Positions 1 to 8,630 of a stretch of DNA of 64,000 nucleotides are shown here, in pieces. Numbering within the stretch: the stretch's first letter is position 1; each line of letters begins with the position of its first letter. Origin of the DNA: Alkalibacterium olivapovliticus. GTDB taxonomy: Bacteria; Bacillota; Bacilli; Lactobacillales; Carnobacteriaceae_A. The DNA lies in contig NZ_PVTO01000002.1 in the NCBI RefSeq assembly GCF_003003275.1, positions 124,001 to 188,000 on the forward strand, in the 5' to 3' direction. The position numbers were made by a program, and so were the translations under genes. The notes under the pieces were generated by a model. It was not told the origin of the DNA and made no database searches. It was given only the letters and a program-made list of their open reading frames with translations.

Positions 1-464
1 CTGATTTTGTGGTATCGTTTTTTTATTAAATCCACTTTTTTCAAGTTTGCTTCTTCTCGCTGAAGAAGCTCATCGATTGTACTGATCAGTTCTTTTGAAT
101 CATTCTCGATCTCTAAAAGAGCTGCATTGGCTTTCTCTTGGTATGTGCTTGCCTGTTTGAACCGGTAACGGTCAGTGGCCTGTTCTGCTTCAAACAAAAC
201 GGCTTCTACCTCGGTCAGCCTTGTCTGTTCGATTTCGTTCACCTTTTTGACAGCCAGATCAGCAGCCGCCTTAGACTGTCCGGTTATTGTCATTTTGTTT
301 AACTTTTCAGACTTATCCGAAGGCAAGAAATCCAATACCTCTTTTTTCTTATTATCTAATCGATCAATGTCAGTATAGTGTGTCTTTTTCAAGTAATATG
401 TAGTCAAATATACAATGATCGCAAGTATAATGATGCTTAATATTACGACAACTTCAATTGTCAT
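1..464 (-). CDS. ezrA: Septation ring formation regulator EzrA, N-terminal part (runs off the left edge)
   Basis: The first 154 residues are present. One membrane helix (about residues 4-24) is followed by a long charged, coiled-coil-type region. The stretch after the helix (LDFLPSDKSEKLNKMTITGQ) and the later FEAEQATDRYRFKQA segment resemble the EzrA N-terminus. EzrA is a membrane-anchored negative regulator of FtsZ ring formation with the N-terminus outside. The ATG at 464 has a GGAGGG ribosome site just upstream (471-476). The position near rpsD and a GAF protein matches the Bacillus order. The gene is cut by the window edge, so its full length is unknown. Confidence 0.9.
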   Translation of the reverse strand, partial: MTIEVVVILSIIILAIIVYLTTYYLKKTHYTDIDRLDNKKKEVLDFLPSDKSEKLNKMTITGQSKAAADLAVKKVNEIEQTRLTEVEAVLFEAEQATDRYRFKQASTYQEKANAALLEIENDSKELISTIDELLQREEANLKKVDLIKKRYHKI

Positions 465-595
465 TTTTTTCCCTCCAACTATAGTTGCGTATGCTTAACT
501 ATCTCTCTCTTATATAGTATATCAAACTTATATCAATTATGTTATACTAGCAAGCAAATTATATTAAATAATAATGAACATGAGAGGACAGTTTG

Positions 596-1057
596 ATGAC
601 TACGGAACTAAACTATATGATCAGCAAACAATTACACGCACTAATAGCAGATGAACCTAACTTAATAGCCATTTTGAGTAATGCGTCTGCTTTGATCAAT
701 GAACAGTTTGATGATATCAACTGGGCAGGATTTTATTTATGGGATGAAGAACAGGATGAGCTTGTTCTCGGTCCTTTTCAAGGAAAGGTAGCCTGTGTTC
801 GCATCAAAAACGGATCAGGTGTGTGTGGAACAGCCTTTAATGAGGAACGGACTATAATCGTTCCTGATGTCCACCTATTCCCCGGTCACATCGCCTGCGA
901 TGCTGCCAGTCAATCAGAGATTGTAGTACCGTTAGTGAAGAACGGGAAAAAAATAGGAGTGTTAGATATAGATGCACCCGTTAAAGACCGCTTTTCTGAA
1001 AAAGATAAAGAAGTCCTTGAAGAGTTAGCAGCAGTATTACTGCAGGCAATCATTTAA
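596..1057 (+). CDS. Free methionine-(R)-sulfoxide reductase, GAF domain (YtsP/fRMsr type)
   Basis: A 153-residue single-GAF-domain protein. Family members reduce free methionine-R-sulfoxide using cysteine chemistry. Counting from the upstream TTG, the three cysteines lie at 68, 78 and 102, with the 10- and 24-residue spacing I recall for E. coli fRMsr (C84, C94, C118), so the catalytic set looks complete. The motifs GVCGTAF and FPGHIACDA fit the family. I chose the ATG at 596 because GAGAGGA (582-588) sits 7 bases upstream; a TTG at 593 is the alternative. It is the only plus-strand gene before 10 kb and converges on rpsD across a shared terminator. Confidence 0.9.
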   Translation: MTTELNYMISKQLHALIADEPNLIAILSNASALINEQFDDINWAGFYLWDEEQDELVLGPFQGKVACVRIKNGSGVCGTAFNEERTIIVPDVHLFPGHIACDAASQSEIVVPLVKNGKKIGVLDIDAPVKDRFSEKDKEVLEELAAVLLQAII

Positions 1058-1067
1058 GTTCCCTCTA

Positions 1068-1106
1068 CGAAAAGACCCTTATCACAATGTGATAAGGGTC
1101 TTTTCG
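1068..1106. terminator. Bidirectional rho-independent terminator
   Basis: A perfect inverted repeat, CGAAAAGACCCTTATCAC / GTGATAAGGGTCTTTTCG, with a three-base loop. A-rich and T-rich stem ends serve both strands. It lies between the converging GAF gene and rpsD. Confidence 0.9.
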
Positions 1107-1140
1107 TTTAAGTCCATTCAAAAGGCAATTAATGTTCCTA

Positions 1141-1746
1141 TTATCTGTTGTAGTACTCAACGATAAAGGCTTCATCGATTTCAGCAGGCATTTCTTCACG
1201 TAATGGTAAGCGTGTAAGAGTTCCTTCAAGTTTTTCATCGTCAAATGACACGAAGTCAGGACGACCAAAAATAGATTCTACTGATTCTTTGATGATCTTA
1301 AGATCTTTAGATTTTTCACGAACACCAACAACATCTCCAACAGAAACGCTGAATGATGGAATATCAACACGTTTACCGTTAACAGTGATGTGGCCGTGGT
1401 TAACTAATTGACGAGCTTGACGACGAGTAGTCGCAAGACCCAATCTGTAAACAATATTATCCAGACGTTGTTCAAGTAAGACCATGAAGTTAACACCGTG
1501 TTTACCTTCACGCATTTTACCAGCTTTGTTGAATAAATTGAAGAATTGACGTTCATTTAATCCATACATGAAACGCAGTTTTTGTTTCTCTTTAAGTTGT
1601 AATCCGTATTCTGATAATTTGATACGGCCAGTCGGTCCGTGTTGACCCGGTACGTAAGGACGTCGAGCTAATTCTTTACCGCTTCCAGTTAAAGAGATGC
1701 CTAAACGTCTTGATTTTTTCCATGATGGTCCTGTATATCTTGACAT
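1141..1746 (-). CDS. rpsD: 30S ribosomal protein S4
   Basis: 201 residues, the usual length. The N-terminal domain begins [16 protein letters not shown] and has no zinc-binding cysteines (the C-minus form). The S4 RNA-binding domain is at about 91-155 ([20 protein letters not shown], then [13 protein letters not shown]), and the protein ends in the typical VEYYNR. S4 nucleates assembly of the 30S body by binding 16S rRNA. It is a single-gene unit with its own strong promoter and a leader of about 205 nt. A GGAGGA-type site precedes the ATG. Confidence 0.98.
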   Translation of the reverse strand: MSRYTGPSWKKSRRLGISLTGSGKELARRPYVPGQHGPTGRIKLSEYGLQLKEKQKLRFMYGLNERQFFNLFNKAGKMREGKHGVNFMVLLEQRLDNIVYRLGLATTRRQARQLVNHGHITVNGKRVDIPSFSVSVGDVVGVREKSKDLKIIKESVESIFGRPDFVSFDDEKLEGTLTRLPLREEMPAEIDEAFIVEYYNR

Positions 1747-1953
1747 TATTGAATTCCTCCATTAAATATGATTTTTCATCCCTTTTTAATCGGAATGACT
1801 ATGGAGTAAAATAACGTTTGGAAGTTCAGTAGTACGTGCAGTTGCTTTTCAATCTTCACCAATGCAGCCGCTGGTTACACAATTGCGCTCATACGTTTAT
1901 ATGGCAAGGAACTGTTGACGCGATTACCACTTCCTGCTGCGGTATTTTACACA
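1747..1953 (-). promoter_or_regulatory. rpsD 5' leader, candidate S4 autoregulatory RNA
   Basis: About 205 untranslated bases separate the predicted transcription start (about 1953) from the rpsD ATG. No ORF in it looks real. In Bacillus, S4 represses its own synthesis by binding a structured rpsD leader, and the length and placement here suit that. I did not derive a full secondary structure, so the regulatory role is inference. Confidence 0.5.
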
Positions 1954-1959
1954 AATTCA

Positions 1960-1988
1960 AGTATACCTTTTTATGTGTTCGAAGTCAA
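1960..1988 (-). promoter_or_regulatory. Promoter of rpsD
   Basis: On the minus strand, -35 TTGACT (1983-1988), a 17-bp spacer and -10 TATACT (1960-1965) form a near-consensus SigA promoter reading toward rpsD. Confidence 0.8.
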
Positions 1989-2011
1989 TGTTTTTAAAAT
2001 AAAGAACGGAG

Positions 2012-2040
2012 AAAACCCGACAGTCATAAAGACTGCCGGG
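2012..2040 (-). terminator. Terminator of the baeRF-like gene
   Basis: CCCGGCAGTC / GACTGTCGGG stem (one mismatched or wobble pair) with a 5-nt loop, followed by TTTT on the minus strand. It lies just downstream of the gene ending at 2062 and just upstream of the rpsD promoter. Confidence 0.85.
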
Positions 2041-2061
2041 TTTCTAAAGCTATTCAGTCTT

Positions 2062-3201
2062 TTAATATCTCAAAATTGCTGCAATACCTGTATCTGACGG
2101 CATACTGGCTTTATCCAGAACATATACCTTGCCGTTAGTTTTCATTATATTGTGAACGAGTTGATTGACGTAAACATTCGTTTCAGTTCCTTCATGATAC
2201 TGACCGTTCTCATCGATCGTTCCATTAACCTGATAGTCATCTTCAATTAGAAGAACCTCAACTTTACCTTGAATACTGGCCATTGCCAAGTCATGATACT
2301 GGGCTTCCAGTCTGAATTCAGGGGTGGTCTCATTAAATTTTTCTACAAGATTCTTGTATCGGCGATTGGCGATCTGATCGACCACTTCCTGCGTCTGATC
2401 TTGTATCTGATTGAATGAGAGTTGAGATGGAGATGCTTCAACACGTGTTTCATCCAAGTACTCATTTTTGGATAATTTATCAAAATCAGCAATGTTTTCT
2501 TTTAGCGCAAATAATACTAAAGGCAATTTTGTTGGTTTAGAGAAGTGTTCAAAGACATATTTATCCACTACTCGGAAATAGTTTTCCTGGTCTATTTGAA
2601 CTTCATTACTTTTCTCATTATGACCATGGAATGCCCCTGGAGCTCCTCCGCTTACTTCTCCACCATTATAAGAATCAACATTAAGTTCGCCGCCTGTTAG
2701 TTCTTCTCCCAAGGCTTTAGTCAATGTGTCAGGTGCCTCTTCGGGCAAATCGACTGGCTGAACTTTATTACCTCTACCATTATATATACTAAATTTATCG
2801 TGATTCAGTGCCAGCAAATGATAGTAACTGACATACTGGAAGTTGGCAATCAATGGAAGAACATACGGTTTATTGGAAACCACTGTCCCTGTATGAATAG
2901 GAACACTCAGTCTATAATAATAGGCTTCTTCTGGCGTTACATAAAAGACCGCACTCTGAGTCATCTCTCTCCAGAAGTCGGAATGATCAACCAATGATTT
3001 CACTTTATCAAGCAATTTACTGGCATACTTATCATCATATTGTTCACTTAATTTTAATTTAGCTTCTTTCAGTAAATTTTGAAATTGAATCTGGTTTGCC
3101 TCTGTTTCGACAGCATTTGATTCCGAGTTCAAAGATAGTGATACTACTACCTCGTGTTCCTTAAGCAGTTCGTCCGTCGGGAATGTTAAAAGTTCTTGCA
3201 T
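2062..3201 (-). CDS. baeRF-type protein (bacterial archaeo-eukaryotic release factor-like family)
   Basis: A soluble protein of 379 residues with no signal or membrane segment. The overall layout suggests a baeRF (bacterial eRF1-like) domain: a long N-terminal alpha/beta part, a central GAFHGHN segment preceding an NYFRVVDKYV helix, and a C-terminus with NGKVYVLDKASMP and a terminal AAILRY. These proteins are thought to act on ribosomes or peptidyl-tRNA, but their role is mostly unproven. ATG 3201 has GAAGGTGA at proper spacing; a GTG at 3210 is less likely. It is monocistronic with its own terminator. The family call is from memory of the pattern, so moderate. Confidence 0.6.
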   Translation of the reverse strand: MQELLTFPTDELLKEHEVVVSLSLNSESNAVETEANQIQFQNLLKEAKLKLSEQYDDKYASKLLDKVKSLVDHSDFWREMTQSAVFYVTPEEAYYYRLSVPIHTGTVVSNKPYVLPLIANFQYVSYYHLLALNHDKFSIYNGRGNKVQPVDLPEEAPDTLTKALGEELTGGELNVDSYNGGEVSGGAPGAFHGHNEKSNEVQIDQENYFRVVDKYVFEHFSKPTKLPLVLFALKENIADFDKLSKNEYLDETRVEASPSQLSFNQIQDQTQEVVDQIANRRYKNLVEKFNETTPEFRLEAQYHDLAMASIQGKVEVLLIEDDYQVNGTIDENGQYHEGTETNVYVNQLVHNIMKTNGKVYVLDKASMPSDTGIAAILRY

Positions 3202-3370
3202 ATGCTTCACCTTCCATTCATTATTTTCTTAATTAAGGCGGTTACATTGATTACCCCTTAACTAAGAGTGCTATATACATATCATAGCTAATAGACCTAT
3301 AAATGTCTAAAGATATGCAGATGGTTAGATAATAATACGCGCTTCCTTTTTATCCTCAGCTCACCCATTT

Positions 3371-3922
3371 CTACTCAATTCTCTTAATGATTCGAGCGGG
3401 TACTCCACCAATAACGACATTATCAGAGAAGGATTCAGTGACAACAGCGCCAGCAGCCACAACACAGTTATTCCCCAGCGTCACGCCACCCACGATTGTC
3501 GCATGCGTACCGACCCAGCAATTATCGCCAATAGTAATGGCTCTGCCAAATTCCATCCCGGAGTTTCTTTCTTCAGAAGGTAGCGGGTGTTCAGCCGTAA
3601 CGATGCTGACGCCGGGTCCAAGCATGGCATTATCCCCAATCGTAATAGGACAGACATCTAGAAACACACAGTTGAAATTAGCATAAAAATTTTCCCCCAC
3701 ATGTATATTGTAGCCGTAATCTACGCGCAAAGCAGGTTCGACGGTTATATTCTGTCCTGTCGAGCCGAAAAGAGTTTTTATGATCCCTTTTCTTTCGTCA
3801 TCTGAATCGGCCCTATTGAATCGTTCAGCCGTATCATGTCCCCTCTTCCGTTCTTCCAAAAGCTGGGGATCTATAGGATCGTAAAGTTCTCCGGCAATCA
3901 TTTTATTTTTATTAGATATCAT
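3371..3922 (-). CDS. maa: Maltose/galactoside O-acetyltransferase family (LacA/Maa type)
   Basis: 183 residues. An N-terminal Mac domain (MIAGELYDPIDPQLLEERKR) precedes hexapeptide repeats of a left-handed beta-helix, seen as runs such as ITIGDNAMLGPGV and VTLGNNCVVAAGAVV. The catalytic histidine is in TAEHPL, and the C-terminus (VIGGVPARIIKRIE) is typical. The enzyme acetylates sugar hydroxyls from acetyl-CoA; the physiological acceptor cannot be read from sequence. An AAAGGGG site precedes the ATG. It is separated by only 18 bases from the DUF1054 gene upstream and may be co-transcribed with it. Confidence 0.88.
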   Translation of the reverse strand: MISNKNKMIAGELYDPIDPQLLEERKRGHDTAERFNRADSDDERKGIIKTLFGSTGQNITVEPALRVDYGYNIHVGENFYANFNCVFLDVCPITIGDNAMLGPGVSIVTAEHPLPSEERNSGMEFGRAITIGDNCWVGTHATIVGGVTLGNNCVVAAGAVVTESFSDNVVIGGVPARIIKRIE

Positions 3923-3940
3923 AGGCTACCCCTTTGATTT

Positions 3941-4573
3941 TCACTCTTCATTTTTAAAATGGACTTGCAATAATCGAGAATAAATAGGCAACAAATCATC
4001 AAGCGTTTTTTCAAAGAAAAACTTCTGGCATTTCAAGTCACCGATTTCCTTGTTTTGAGGTTTCAGTATTCTACCGATAAGAAATTCTCCTTTTTTAACG
4101 CTAATCAGTCGGTCTAATGTTAAATCGATGTTCTCTTTAGTTGCTTTATCAATATCCGGCTTTGTGTGATCTTTAGATATGTAGTAATCCTCAGAGAGGT
4201 GATTGAACACACTACTATTCTCAATCAGATAGGTCCCCATTGCTTTTTCATGTTTTGGATTATCTATTAATGACAAAAACATAAACACGTAATCCTGATT
4301 GATCCCCACTTGTATATGAGGATACTTCTTATACCCGCGTTTATTCCCGCCAAATGCCGACCAGGTAGATTCCGGTGGGTTAGTAGTTCGTCTTCTGTGT
4401 TGAGCAATATGAAATGCTCCTTCAAAATCTGTTTTTTTGTTGACCTTCTCAATAAATGTGTCACCAATTGTTTGAAACACAGGTTGAATTCTATCTCTAA
4501 TCAGCTGCATTCTGTCTTCAAGTCCATCAACTTGAAATAGAGTAAAATCTTCTTTTTTGAAATAATCGTCCAT
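3941..4573 (-). CDS. DUF1054 / UPF0637 family protein (YktB-like)
   Basis: 210 residues, the normal length for the family. Family features include the opening FKKEDFTLFQVDGLEDRM, the central HIAQHRRRTTNPPESTWSAF with GGNKRGYKKYPHIQVG, and the later GEFLIGRIL. The function is unknown; known structures show a compact alpha/beta fold. A GAGGA site precedes the ATG at 4573. It probably forms a two-gene unit with the acetyltransferase downstream. Confidence 0.85.
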   Translation of the reverse strand: MDDYFKKEDFTLFQVDGLEDRMQLIRDRIQPVFQTIGDTFIEKVNKKTDFEGAFHIAQHRRRTTNPPESTWSAFGGNKRGYKKYPHIQVGINQDYVFMFLSLIDNPKHEKAMGTYLIENSSVFNHLSEDYYISKDHTKPDIDKATKENIDLTLDRLISVKKGEFLIGRILKPQNKEIGDLKCQKFFFEKTLDDLLPIYSRLLQVHFKNEE

Positions 4574-4661
4574 AGGGTCCTCCTCACAGATACTTGATTA
4601 CTATTGTAGCAAAAAAGGGCAAAGAGTTCGATAATAGAATGACCGCTATTCGCCCGTGACA

Positions 4662-5630
4662 TTATTCGATAGCTTCGCTAACTTCCTGCATCATAATTCT
4701 GAATGTTCCGACTCCGCCCTCAGCCAAATACCAGGCAGATGGGGATAAATAGTGAATGGAATCAGTCTGATAAGCTTGTGTTTCCTGGATAATCGGATTT
4801 TCCTCCACAGGTGCTGCAGATGTATCTCCACCAATAGCAGCTGTACGGTCGATGAGGAATAGAATGTCTGGATCCATCGATAAGACATACTCATAAGATA
4901 TTTCCATCCCATGATTTGATTCTTCTATTTCATTGTCCACCGGCATAAATCCGAATGCATCATGTACGACTCCAAAACGCGAACCCGGTCCGTAGGCAGA
5001 TAATGATCCTTCATTATACATAGCCATCAATGTCGTCATATCAGATTCTTCAGCTCGTCTATTTAATTCGTCCAGTTCACTTTCCAGTTCACTAATCAGT
5101 GAATCTACTTCTTCTTCCGTTTCAAAAATGGCAGCCAGACGATTTAAGTTAGCGCTGATCGAGTCAATATACTGAGTAGAATCATTACTTAAATCTATTG
5201 TTGGGGCAATGTCACTCAAATCGTCATAGGCGGAGCTGGAACGTCCAGCCACAATAATCAGATCCGGTTCAGCAGCATTGGTAACCTCAAGATCGATTTC
5301 GAAGAAACTGCCTGCTGCTTCAATAGCCTCATAATTCGATAAATGCTCTGGAAGATTCGGAGAAGCTGTCAGCACTACTCTGTCCTCCATCCCGATAGAT
5401 GCCATATTATCCAGCTGTCCATTATCAAAGACGGCTACACGCTGTGGGTTTTTTGGTACTTCCACACTGTTGCCAGCAGCATCTTCGATTAAAACGACCG
5501 TTTCTTCCGGTACCTCCTGCTCCAGTTGACCTGTTGACGGAGCTGAAGTCTCCCCCTCCGTTTGACCGCACCCAACTAATGCCAGCGAGCTCAACACCAT
5601 TGTCCATCTAACTAATTGTCTATTTATCAT
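4662..5630 (-). CDS. Siderophore ABC transporter substrate-binding lipoprotein (FatB/YclQ type)
   Basis: 322 residues with a lipoprotein signal peptide (MINRQLVRWTMVLSSLALVGC), so it is anchored to the outer face of the membrane. The body is a class III periplasmic-binding fold: PQRVAVFDNGQLDNMASIG starts the first lobe, and PDLIIVAGRSSSAYDDLSDIAPTID marks the iron-complex binding family near petrobactin/catechol receptors. It is last in the operon with two permeases and an ATPase and shares their Fur-controlled promoter. The exact ligand is inference. Confidence 0.88.
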   Translation of the reverse strand: MINRQLVRWTMVLSSLALVGCGQTEGETSAPSTGQLEQEVPEETVVLIEDAAGNSVEVPKNPQRVAVFDNGQLDNMASIGMEDRVVLTASPNLPEHLSNYEAIEAAGSFFEIDLEVTNAAEPDLIIVAGRSSSAYDDLSDIAPTIDLSNDSTQYIDSISANLNRLAAIFETEEEVDSLISELESELDELNRRAEESDMTTLMAMYNEGSLSAYGPGSRFGVVHDAFGFMPVDNEIEESNHGMEISYEYVLSMDPDILFLIDRTAAIGGDTSAAPVEENPIIQETQAYQTDSIHYLSPSAWYLAEGGVGTFRIMMQEVSEAIE

Positions 5631-5651
5631 TCTGCTATCTCCTCTTTTTGT

Positions 5652-6416
5652 TTAATTTGTTGTATAGTACAGGCAGTATTTTGTCCCATTGCTTTCAATA
5701 ATTTTAACATCCATATCGTATAGATCATCCAGGACCGTTTTATTGATCATTTCATCAACAGTTCCAGAGGCGAACAATTTCCCATCTTTCATAGCGACGA
5801 TATTATCTGCATAACTAGCTGCAAAATTAATGTCATGAACGATCGTAATAACCGTTTTACCTAACTCATCAACCAGTCGGCGCAGCGTCTTCATCATCTG
5901 AACCCCGAAACTCATATCCAGATTATTCAAAGGTTCATCGAGCAGTATGTAGTCAGTATCCTGACATAAGACCATTGCAATCAAGGCTCTCTGGAGTTGT
6001 CCTCCTGATAAAGTATCAATGTATCTTTCCTGCAAAGCGGTCAGTCCCAAGTATTCCAGTGACTCATTAATCATCTCATGACAATGTGCATTCAATCTTC
6101 CTTTTGTATAAGGGAAACGTCCAAATGAAACCAGTTCTCTGACTGTCAAACGGACATTCATCTGGTTGGTCTGCTTTAAAACGGACAGTCTTTTGGCAAA
6201 ATCGCCGCGCTTCCAGGTTTTCACCTCGTTTCCATCTATATAAATATCACCTGTATCTTGGGGAATCAAACGACTGACCATCTCAAGCAAGGTGCTTTTT
6301 CCGGCTCCATTTGGACCGATACAGGCTGTTAACTTTCCTTTTTCGATTGGAAGACTCACATTATTGACCACGATCGATTCTCCGTAACTTTTAGTAACTC
6401 TTTTTACTTCCATCAT
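5652..6416 (-). CDS. Iron-siderophore ABC transporter ATP-binding protein
   Basis: 254 residues. Walker A GPNGAGKST, signature LSGGQ, Walker B YILLDEPLNNLD and the switch histidine in TIVHDINFA are all intact, so it should power uptake. It matches the FecE/YclP group. Its ATG overlaps the stop codon of the upstream permease (TAATG), indicating coupled translation. A second ATG follows directly at 6413 and cannot be excluded as the start. Confidence 0.92.
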   Translation of the reverse strand: MMEVKRVTKSYGESIVVNNVSLPIEKGKLTACIGPNGAGKSTLLEMVSRLIPQDTGDIYIDGNEVKTWKRGDFAKRLSVLKQTNQMNVRLTVRELVSFGRFPYTKGRLNAHCHEMINESLEYLGLTALQERYIDTLSGGQLQRALIAMVLCQDTDYILLDEPLNNLDMSFGVQMMKTLRRLVDELGKTVITIVHDINFAASYADNIVAMKDGKLFASGTVDEMINKTVLDDLYDMDVKIIESNGTKYCLYYTTN

Positions 6417-7375
6417 TATGTGCTGCTCCTTTCTTTCAATAGTATGAACAAGAAATAAATACCACCGATAAATTGAATAATGACACCCAGGGTCGTTTGA
6501 AGAGCAAATACATGCTCAACAAACAACTGACCTGAAAGGATGAAAAGAACGGATATCATCCCTCCTCCTATGAACAGAACCGAGTGTCTGTATGTATTGA
6601 ATAAGCGATAAGCGATATTAGCCCCAATAAATCCAAGAAAGGAGACTGGTCCTACTAATGCAGTAGAAACAGATGTTAAGACACTCACTAATATAAACAG
6701 TTTTAGAAAATAGACATCCACATTTATCCCTAGTCCTAATGCATACGCCCTGCCCAGATGTAAAACATCGAGTTTAGAACTTTGGCTGAATAAATAGAGA
6801 AGGATTGGCAGTGTCAGAAATAGTGAGAAAGTGACTAACGATGTGTCTACCCTGTTAAAACTTGCAATTGTGCTGGCAAACAAGCTGTTAAATTCATTCG
6901 GATCAATCATCACTTGTAAAAAATTTGTGAAGCTGCTGAAAAATGTTCCCAAAATCAAACCAGTCATCAGCATCAAGTAAATTTTCCCGGGGTACTTTTT
7001 AAAAAATAGCCAAAACAACCCAAGACTGCTTCCAACCATTAGAATTAGACTAAAGAAAAAATTTAATTGTTGATTAGTCACCAGCAGATGATTAATACCA
7101 AGAAAAAAGAAGATGACCGTCTGAGATAGTATATAAAGCGAATCAAGTCCGATAATATTGGGTGTCAGTATGACATTTTGAGTCATTGTCTGAAAAACGA
7201 TTGTGGCAATCGTTGAACTGAACCCGACTATAAAAAACGGAATAATCCGTTGACTTCGAAGCCGTAGTGCAAATTCGATGTTCCCACGAGTATTATAGGT
7301 CAGGTATAAAAAAAGAAACAAACCTATTGCAACGGTGAGCATAAAAAAAATCAGTCTGTTTTTTTGAACCTTCAT
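6416..7375 (-). CDS. Iron-siderophore ABC transporter permease (FecCD family, second subunit)
   Basis: 319 residues, almost wholly hydrophobic, with about eight to ten membrane helices. FecCD-type features are the QTMTQNVILTPNIIGLDSLY segment and the coupling-region motif VGPVSFLGFIGANIAYRL near the C-terminus. It forms the membrane channel with the permease upstream, whose end it overlaps by 4 bases. Resembles YclO/FatC. Confidence 0.9.
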   Translation of the reverse strand: MKVQKNRLIFFMLTVAIGLFLFLYLTYNTRGNIEFALRLRSQRIIPFFIVGFSSTIATIVFQTMTQNVILTPNIIGLDSLYILSQTVIFFFLGINHLLVTNQQLNFFFSLILMVGSSLGLFWLFFKKYPGKIYLMLMTGLILGTFFSSFTNFLQVMIDPNEFNSLFASTIASFNRVDTSLVTFSLFLTLPILLYLFSQSSKLDVLHLGRAYALGLGINVDVYFLKLFILVSVLTSVSTALVGPVSFLGFIGANIAYRLFNTYRHSVLFIGGGMISVLFILSGQLFVEHVFALQTTLGVIIQFIGGIYFLFILLKERSST

Positions 7376-8346
7376 TTTGATTCTCCTCGAAGAAGTAAAT
7401 ATAAAAAGAGTACACTCCCTATTACCCCAATAATGACACTGATTGGTATTTCATAGGGGTAAATAAGCGTCCGTGATAAGACATCTGAAAAAAGCAGAAA
7501 CAATGCACCAAAAAATGCTGTTGGCATTAGAATTTTTCCGAAATGATCACCTTGTTTCAAAGACACTAGATTAGGAATGACGATTCCAACAAAAGGGATG
7601 CTGCCGACCGTCAGGATAATAGCTGAAGTGGCTAAAGCTACTAATGCTATACCAATGATTTCAAGCGTAGCGTAAGGTATACCTAGCTCAGTTGATACAT
7701 CTTTACCTAGACCCATGACTGTGAAATAGTGTGCCAGCAGGTAAATCACACCAAACAAAGGAAAGGATAAAAACAGCAACTGGTAATTTGAAGAAGATAT
7801 CAGTGCGAAATTTCCCTGCAGCCAGGACGATGTATTTTGAACAACTTCAAACTGAATGGCAAGGTAACTGCTGAGAGAATTGATAATGTTACCAAACATT
7901 AATCCTACCAAAGGAATCATCACAGCTTTTTTATTTTTAATCGTTCGAATGAACAGGATGAAGATGAATGTTCCCGTTAATGAGAATGCAAATGCCAAGC
8001 CTGTTTTTTGAGCCAGAGATGACTGTGAAAAATAAATCATCGACACAACGATGCCTAATCTTGCACTAGCCATAGTACCGGCAGTCGTGGGCGACACAAA
8101 CTTATTTTGTGTCAGCTGCTGCATAAGGAGACCGCAGATCGCTAACGTGCTCCCGGATAAAATAAGACTAATCGTACGGGGAATCCGAGTCGATATCAGA
8201 ACGAGTCTTTGAACCTCTGATAATTGAAATAGATTCATGAAAGATACTTCCTGCACACCAGTAAAAATGGATACTAGTGAAAAAAGCACAAGCAAGATTA
8301 CCATTAAACTATTTCTCATCAAGGGAGTTTTCAGTTTCAAAGACAT
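7372..8346 (-). CDS. Iron-siderophore ABC transporter permease (FecCD family, first subunit)
   Basis: 324 residues from the ATG at 8346, which has GAGG spaced 5 bases upstream. In-frame GTG 8388 and ATG 8370 would give longer forms but lack a ribosome site and sit within the leader. FecCD motifs are RIPRTISLILSGSTLAICG, QNKFVSPTTAGTMASARLG and GSIPFVGIVIPNLVSL. Resembles YclN/FatD. It is first in the four-gene operon, directly behind the promoter and Fur box. Confidence 0.9.
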   Translation of the reverse strand: MSLKLKTPLMRNSLMVILLVLFSLVSIFTGVQEVSFMNLFQLSEVQRLVLISTRIPRTISLILSGSTLAICGLLMQQLTQNKFVSPTTAGTMASARLGIVVSMIYFSQSSLAQKTGLAFAFSLTGTFIFILFIRTIKNKKAVMIPLVGLMFGNIINSLSSYLAIQFEVVQNTSSWLQGNFALISSSNYQLLFLSFPLFGVIYLLAHYFTVMGLGKDVSTELGIPYATLEIIGIALVALATSAIILTVGSIPFVGIVIPNLVSLKQGDHFGKILMPTAFFGALFLLFSDVLSRTLIYPYEIPISVIIGVIGSVLFLYLLLRGESK

Positions 8347-8397
8347 CTTTTCCTCAACCCATTTCCTCATTAAATATAGTTCTAACACACCTTTAAT

Positions 8398-8418
8398 TGA
8401 TAATGATTATCATTCTCA
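8398..8418. promoter_or_regulatory. Fur box
   Basis: TGATAATGATTATCATTCTCA is a 21-bp near-perfect palindrome centred on 8408 and close to the canonical GATAATGATAATCATTATC. It sits immediately downstream of the -10 element, over the predicted start of transcription, so Fur with iron would block initiation of the siderophore operon. Confidence 0.92.
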
Positions 8419-8424
8419 ATAAAG

Positions 8425-8453
8425 ATTATATCGGAATAATTATACAAATGCAA
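8425..8453 (-). promoter_or_regulatory. Promoter of the siderophore uptake operon
   Basis: Minus strand: -35 TTGCAT (8448-8453), 17-bp spacer, -10 TATAAT (8425-8430). The predicted start near 8418 falls in the Fur box. The untranslated leader is about 70 nt. Confidence 0.85.
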
Positions 8454-8485
8454 TGTTTCACAAAATAATACTAGAACTTGATTCT

Positions 8486-8560
8486 ATGGCGACAAAAAAT
8501 AAGCTATTGCTGTTCTCAGTGTTTTACGCTGAAGAAACAACAATAGCTTTGTGGCGCCAT
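8486..8560. repeat. 75-nt imperfect hairpin of unknown role
   Basis: Outer arms ATGGCG / CGCCAT, middle arms AAGCTATTGCTGTT / AACAACAATAGCTT (one wobble) and an inner CTCAG / CTGAAG stem make one long imperfect palindrome. It lies between the end of mtnN (8631) and the siderophore promoter. No T-run follows on either strand, so it is not an ordinary terminator. It could be a small RNA, a miniature repeat element or a processing site. Confidence 0.6.
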
Positions 8561-8630
8561 TTAGCAATCATTTGGTTGAGTAGTTAATAGACGGATCACT
8601 TGATAATGACTTTTATACACATTCAATGAA

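Noticed and set aside
8484-8630. The 75-nt hairpin as the terminator of mtnN
   Set aside because: The stem is long and imperfect and there is no T-run after it on the minus strand.
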